A stretch of DNA of 35,699 nt. It comes from an uncultured Eubacterium sp. (GTDB taxonomy: Bacteria; Bacillota; Clostridia; Lachnospirales; Lachnospiraceae). Both the position numbers and the translations under genes were made by a program. The notes below the pieces were generated by a model. The model was given only the letters and a program-made list of their open reading frames with translations. It was not told where the DNA came from and did no database searches. The DNA lies in contig URAI01000016.1 in the NCBI GenBank assembly GCA_900545725.1, positions 1 to 35,699 on the forward strand, in the 5' to 3' direction. This document shows positions 32,409-35,699 of the stretch, piece after piece (position 1 is the stretch's first letter; the number at the start of each line of letters is the position of its first letter).

Positions 32409-32777
32409 ATGAGAGATTGTAAAAAATATCAGTCAATGATAAAGGATTTTGACAGAGGACGGCTTGCATGCAGTGATGAAGAAGAATTTGTTAATCATAT
32501 AGAGCAGTGCAATGATTGCAAAGAAGAATTTGAGATATATTATATAGTGGAATATGGACTTAATGATGATATGGACAATATTCCAATAAAGAAAGAGTAT
32601 AGAGAGCTTCTTGAAAAGTATGATTTTAAAGGACTGATAGGAGCAAAGATAAAGGACAGCCGTAATAATATTGAAGCTGTTAAGAAACATAATAGGGATG
32701 TGGCTTTTTGCTTCTGGACTTCAGAAATGTTTGTACTTCTTACACTTGTATCATATATCATTATAAGATTTTTTTGA
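32409..32777 (+). CDS. Zinc-finger (zf-HC2/anti-sigma-like) single-pass membrane protein
   Basis: A 122-residue protein. The N-terminal part has a C..H-x3-C-x2-C arrangement (Cys in RDCKKYQ, then FVNHIEQCNDCKEEF), the pattern of the zf-HC2 domain in zinc-containing anti-sigma factors. A charged central region follows, then one C-terminal helix (WTSEMFVLLTLVSYIIIRFF). No sigma factor gene adjoins, so a partner is unknown; it could be an orphan anti-sigma factor or a protein that only borrowed the fold. The frame opens at 32397, but GAGG with a 6-base gap supports the ATG at 32409. It has its own promoter and precedes polA by about 100 bases. Confidence 0.7.
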   Translation: MRDCKKYQSMIKDFDRGRLACSDEEEFVNHIEQCNDCKEEFEIYYIVEYGLNDDMDNIPIKKEYRELLEKYDFKGLIGAKIKDSRNNIEAVKKHNRDVAFCFWTSEMFVLLTLVSYIIIRFF

Positions 32778-32877
32778 CGTAAATATACTAATGGTTAAAA
32801 TATAATATATTTAAGCCGGCTATAATATAACGGACAATTTATAATTATGGTCTGCTTTTTAATAATAGTGGAATAAG

Positions 32878-35592
32878 TTGAAAGGCATGGTAGATAATTT
32901 GAGTAAAAAATTAATGTTGATAGATGGGCATAGTATTCTTAACAGGGCATTTTACGGAGTGCCTGACCTGACTAATTCGGAGGGGATTCACACGAATGCT
33001 ATGTATGGCTTTCTTAATATAATGTTCAGATTTATAGATGAAGAAAAGCCTGATTATATAACCGTTGCATTTGACCTTAGTGCTCCAACATTCAGACATA
33101 AGACATATGAGGCGTATAAGGGAACGAGAAAGCCGATGGCACCGGAGCTTAAACAGCAGGTGCCTCTGATAAAGGAAGTCTTAAAGTCTATGGGAATAAC
33201 TATAGTTGAAAAAGAAGGTTTTGAGGCCGATGACCTTCTTGGAACGCTTGCAAAGAGAAGCTCAAGAGCTGGTATAGATGTTTCAATAATATCAAGTGAC
33301 AGGGATCTTTTACAGTTAGCGGACACTAATATCAAGATAAGAATACCTAAGACAAAGAAAGGTGTTACGGAAGTGGAGGATTATCTGCCGGCAGATGTTG
33401 AGACACTTTATGGTGTAACACCGGTTGAATTTATAGATGTAAAGGCTCTTATGGGGGATGCGTCCGATAATATTCCGGGAGCGCCGGGGGTTGGACCTAA
33501 GACAGCTTCAGCGCTTATTATGAAATATCATAGTATTGAAAATGTATTTGAACACCTTGAAGAGCTCAAGCCGCCAAAGGCTAAGAAGTCAATCAGTGAA
33601 AATGTCGAGCAGATTAAGCTAAGCAAATTCCTTGCAACTATAGATATAGATGTGCCTATAGATTATGATGTGGAGTCTGCGGCAGTTGGTGGATATTTTA
33701 ATCCTGATTCGTATGAATTATTTAAACGCTTTAATTTCAAATCATTTTTAAAGAGATTTGACAGTGAGCAGATACAAAATGAGCTTGATATATATAATAA
33801 GTTTAGGAAAGTAGCAGACTTTAATGAGGCACAGGATGTATTTGATAAGGCACTTGCACTTGTTAAGAATGGACGTGACATAGGACTTTCTGTGTGTTAT
33901 GAAAAGGGTATATTGTCAGCTGTATCGCTTGCGTTTGATAAAGAAAATATATATTTTATACCGGCAGCAGGATTTATTACACAGGAATATCTGGCAGGAG
34001 AAATGACTGATATATGTAAAAAATGTACTTCCAGACAGATTATAACCAATAATCTTAAGTCTTATCTGCATTTGTTTAAAAAGAATACACCAGATGCTGC
34101 CAAAAGTGAACTTGAAGTAGATGAGAGCATGTTTGCTGATGTTGGAATAGCAGCATATCTTATTAATCCTAATAATGATGAATATGGATATGATACACTG
34201 GCAAGAGATTATATGCAGGTAAATGTCAATTCAAGGACAGAGCTTTTGTCAAAGTCTTCTTTTGAAGAAAGCCTTATGATTAATGAGGACGGACTCTGCC
34301 GCATGGCATGTCTTGAAAGCTATATTAATCTTACAGTATGGGATAAGTTAAATGATATTCTTGAACATGAGAAAATGTCCGATTTGTTCAATAATATAGA
34401 AATGCCTCTTTTATTTGTATTATATGCAATGGAAGCTGAGGGAATACAGGTTGACAGAGAAGGACTTGCAGAATATGGAGAAGTGCTTGCAGGAAAGATA
34501 GCAGTTCTTGAACAGGAGATATATAAAGAAGCCGGAGAAGAATTTAATATTAATTCACCTAAACAGCTCGGTGTAATATTATTTGAAAAGCTTGGTATGC
34601 CTAACGGTAAAAAGACTAAGAGCGGCTATTCTACAGCGGCAGGCGTTCTTGAAAAGCTTGCGCCTGATTATCCTTTTGTTGAAAAGATATTAGAGTACAG
34701 GCAGCTTGCAAAGCTTAAGTCAACTTACGCTGACGGACTTGCCGTATATATAAAGGATGACGGAAGAATATATGGTAAATTTAACCAGACAATTACAGCA
34801 ACAGGACGAATAAGCAGTACAGAGCCTAATTTACAGAATATACCGATAAGAATGCAGATGGGAAGGGCAATACGAAAAGTATTTGTTCCAAAGGAAGGCT
34901 GTGTCTATATAGATGCTGATTATTCACAGATTGAGCTTAGAATTATGGCACATATGTCAGGCGATGCAAAGCTTATAGAGGCATATAAGTCGGCGCAGGA
35001 TATTCACAGGGTAACAGCATCACAGGTGTTTAAAGTGCCATTTGATGAAGTTACAGATGAACAGAGACGTAATGCAAAAGCAGTTAATTTTGGAATAATC
35101 TATGGAATAAGTTCTTTTGGATTGAGCCAGGATTTAAGCATTACAAGAAAAGAGGCAGCAGGATATATAGAAAAATATTTTGAAACATATCCTGATGTTA
35201 AAAAATATATTGACAGTCTGGTTGAAGAGGCCAAGGGAAAAGGTTATTCTGTTACTATGTATAATAGAAGACGACAGATACCGGAGCTTAAATCAGCCAA
35301 TTTCATGCAAAGACAGTTTGGAGAGAGAGTTGCGATGAATGCACCTATCCAGGGAACGGCTGCGGACATTATCAAGCTCGCCATGATAAGGGTATATAAC
35401 GAACTTAAGAACAGGCATTTGAAGTCCAAACTTATATTACAGGTACATGATGAGCTTCTGATAGAGGCTTATAAAGATGAATTAGATGAAGTTAAAGCTA
35501 TTGTTGAAGATGGAATGAAACATGCAGCAACACTTTCCGTACCTTTAGAGATAGATATGAAGCAGGGAAATAACTGGCTTGAGGCACATTAA
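32878..35592 (+). CDS. polA: DNA polymerase I
   Basis: Repair and primer-removal polymerase. The N-terminal 5'-3' exonuclease (LMLIDGHSILNRAFYG, FEADDLLGTLAKR, SDRDLLQLA, GDASDNIPGAPGVGPKTA) spans about 10-300. The middle 3'-5' exonuclease-like domain lacks the DxE metal motif (GLSVCYEKG at the expected place), so proofreading is probably lost, as in Bacillus-type enzymes. The polymerase domain has motif A DYSQIELR near 681, motif B RRNAKAVNFGIIYG near 730 and motif C VHDELL near 857. 904 residues fits. Start uncertain: TTG 32878, ATG 32887 and TTG 32899 are all possible and no ribosome site decides clearly. Confidence 0.96.
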   Translation: MKGMVDNLSKKLMLIDGHSILNRAFYGVPDLTNSEGIHTNAMYGFLNIMFRFIDEEKPDYITVAFDLSAPTFRHKTYEAYKGTRKPMAPELKQQVPLIKEVLKSMGITIVEKEGFEADDLLGTLAKRSSRAGIDVSIISSDRDLLQLADTNIKIRIPKTKKGVTEVEDYLPADVETLYGVTPVEFIDVKALMGDASDNIPGAPGVGPKTASALIMKYHSIENVFEHLEELKPPKAKKSISENVEQIKLSKFLATIDIDVPIDYDVESAAVGGYFNPDSYELFKRFNFKSFLKRFDSEQIQNELDIYNKFRKVADFNEAQDVFDKALALVKNGRDIGLSVCYEKGILSAVSLAFDKENIYFIPAAGFITQEYLAGEMTDICKKCTSRQIITNNLKSYLHLFKKNTPDAAKSELEVDESMFADVGIAAYLINPNNDEYGYDTLARDYMQVNVNSRTELLSKSSFEESLMINEDGLCRMACLESYINLTVWDKLNDILEHEKMSDLFNNIEMPLLFVLYAMEAEGIQVDREGLAEYGEVLAGKIAVLEQEIYKEAGEEFNINSPKQLGVILFEKLGMPNGKKTKSGYSTAAGVLEKLAPDYPFVEKILEYRQLAKLKSTYADGLAVYIKDDGRIYGKFNQTITATGRISSTEPNLQNIPIRMQMGRAIRKVFVPKEGCVYIDADYSQIELRIMAHMSGDAKLIEAYKSAQDIHRVTASQVFKVPFDEVTDEQRRNAKAVNFGIIYGISSFGLSQDLSITRKEAAGYIEKYFETYPDVKKYIDSLVEEAKGKGYSVTMYNRRRQIPELKSANFMQRQFGERVAMNAPIQGTAADIIKLAMIRVYNELKNRHLKSKLILQVHDELLIEAYKDELDEVKAIVEDGMKHAATLSVPLEIDMKQGNNWLEAH

Positions 35593-35603
35593 GTTGCTCA
35601 GAA

Positions 35604-35696
35604 ATGAGGATTAGTGTGAGAAATCAGACCGATGTGCTGATTTCTCACAAGTTCATAAGTGAACTGGCTATTTGTGCCGCAGGCGTCACAAAGTAG
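35604..35696 (+). CDS. Mini-ORF, copy 2 of the AIC-AGVTK repeat
   Basis: GAGG followed six bases later by GTG (35616) begins a 26-codon frame ending KFISELAICAAGVTK and a TAG stop; an ATG at 35604 is an upstream alternative. The tail matches the mini-ORF at 21083-21157. The start codon lies inside the left arm of the hairpin at 35616-35648. Function unknown; it may be a tiny protein, a leader peptide for a gene beyond the window, or a repeat. Confidence 0.35.
   Translation: MRISVRNQTDVLISHKFISELAICAAGVTK
35616..35648 (+). terminator. Perfect 12-bp hairpin after polA
   Basis: GTGAGAAATCAG (35616-35627) pairs perfectly with CTGATTTCTCAC (35637-35648), loop of 9. No U-run follows, so it may end or stabilise the polA transcript, or control the mini-ORF whose start it contains. 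Confidence 0.45.
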
Positions 35697-35698
35697 CC
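35647..35698 (+). repeat. Dispersed 52-bp repeat, copy 2
   Basis: The partner of 21090-21141. Two hairpins: AGTTCA/TGAACT and GGCTATTTGTG with CACAAAGTAGCC (one bulge) around CC-GCA-GG. The element may continue past the window end. Confidence 0.7.
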
Positions 35699-35699
35699 C

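Noticed and set aside
32774..32806. polA promoter TTGACG...TATAAT
   Set aside because: The 21-base spacer is too long; no better pair was found.

Overview
The window reads as the chromosome of a low-GC, endospore-forming Clostridia, most likely Lachnospiraceae (a gut anaerobe of the Lachnospira/Eubacterium/Roseburia type; the species cannot be settled from sequence alone). The basis is AT-rich coding DNA with many ATA/AGA codons, a complete spoIIIA operon, spoIVB, spo0A, and the conserved clostridial order spoIIIAA-AH / asp23 / nusB / xseA / xseB / ispA / dxs / tlyA / nadK / argR / recN / spoIVB / spo0A. Nearly all genes are on the + strand. The exceptions are a D,D-carboxypeptidase at the left edge and a marR-ABC-ABC cassette in the middle.

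Layout: (1) 0.1-5.4 kb: a penicillin-binding D-Ala-D-Ala carboxypeptidase (-), divergent from an ABC ATPase/FtsX-type permease pair (+). (2) 5.6-11.5 kb: the eight-gene spoIIIA operon, which builds the mother-cell part of the engulfment channel, followed by an Asp23 protein and a terminator. (3) 11.6-20.9 kb: a housekeeping run of nusB, xseAB, ispA, dxs, tlyA, nadK, argR and recN. Between nadK and argR there are duplicated hairpin/T-tract units, a good promoter and an ARG-box-like site. Between argR and recN there is a strong terminator, a near-consensus promoter embedded against it, and about 220 nt of strongly structured leader. (4) 21-28.2 kb: spoIVB and spo0A, normally neighbours in Clostridia, are separated here by about 5.7 kb. 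That stretch holds a scar of a type I restriction-modification locus (start of hsdM joined to the end of hsdR), two identical 17-bp palindromes flanking the scar, a heterodimeric ABC exporter (one subunit apparently C-terminally clipped) and its MarR-type regulator. (5) 28.2-35.7 kb: spo0A, a PcsB-like NlpC/P60 hydrolase, glgA, an isolated tRNA-Leu(CAA), a small zinc-finger/anti-sigma-like membrane protein, and polA.

The most unusual items are: a repeated short coding/hairpin element (upstream of spoIVB and downstream of polA) in which two Shine-Dalgarno-equipped mini-ORFs end in nearly the same peptide; the structured recN leader with mutually exclusive stems; and the restriction-modification ghost between matched palindromes. 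No CRISPR array, rRNA, intact transposase or prophage was seen. All calls are from reading the sequence; no database search was run.
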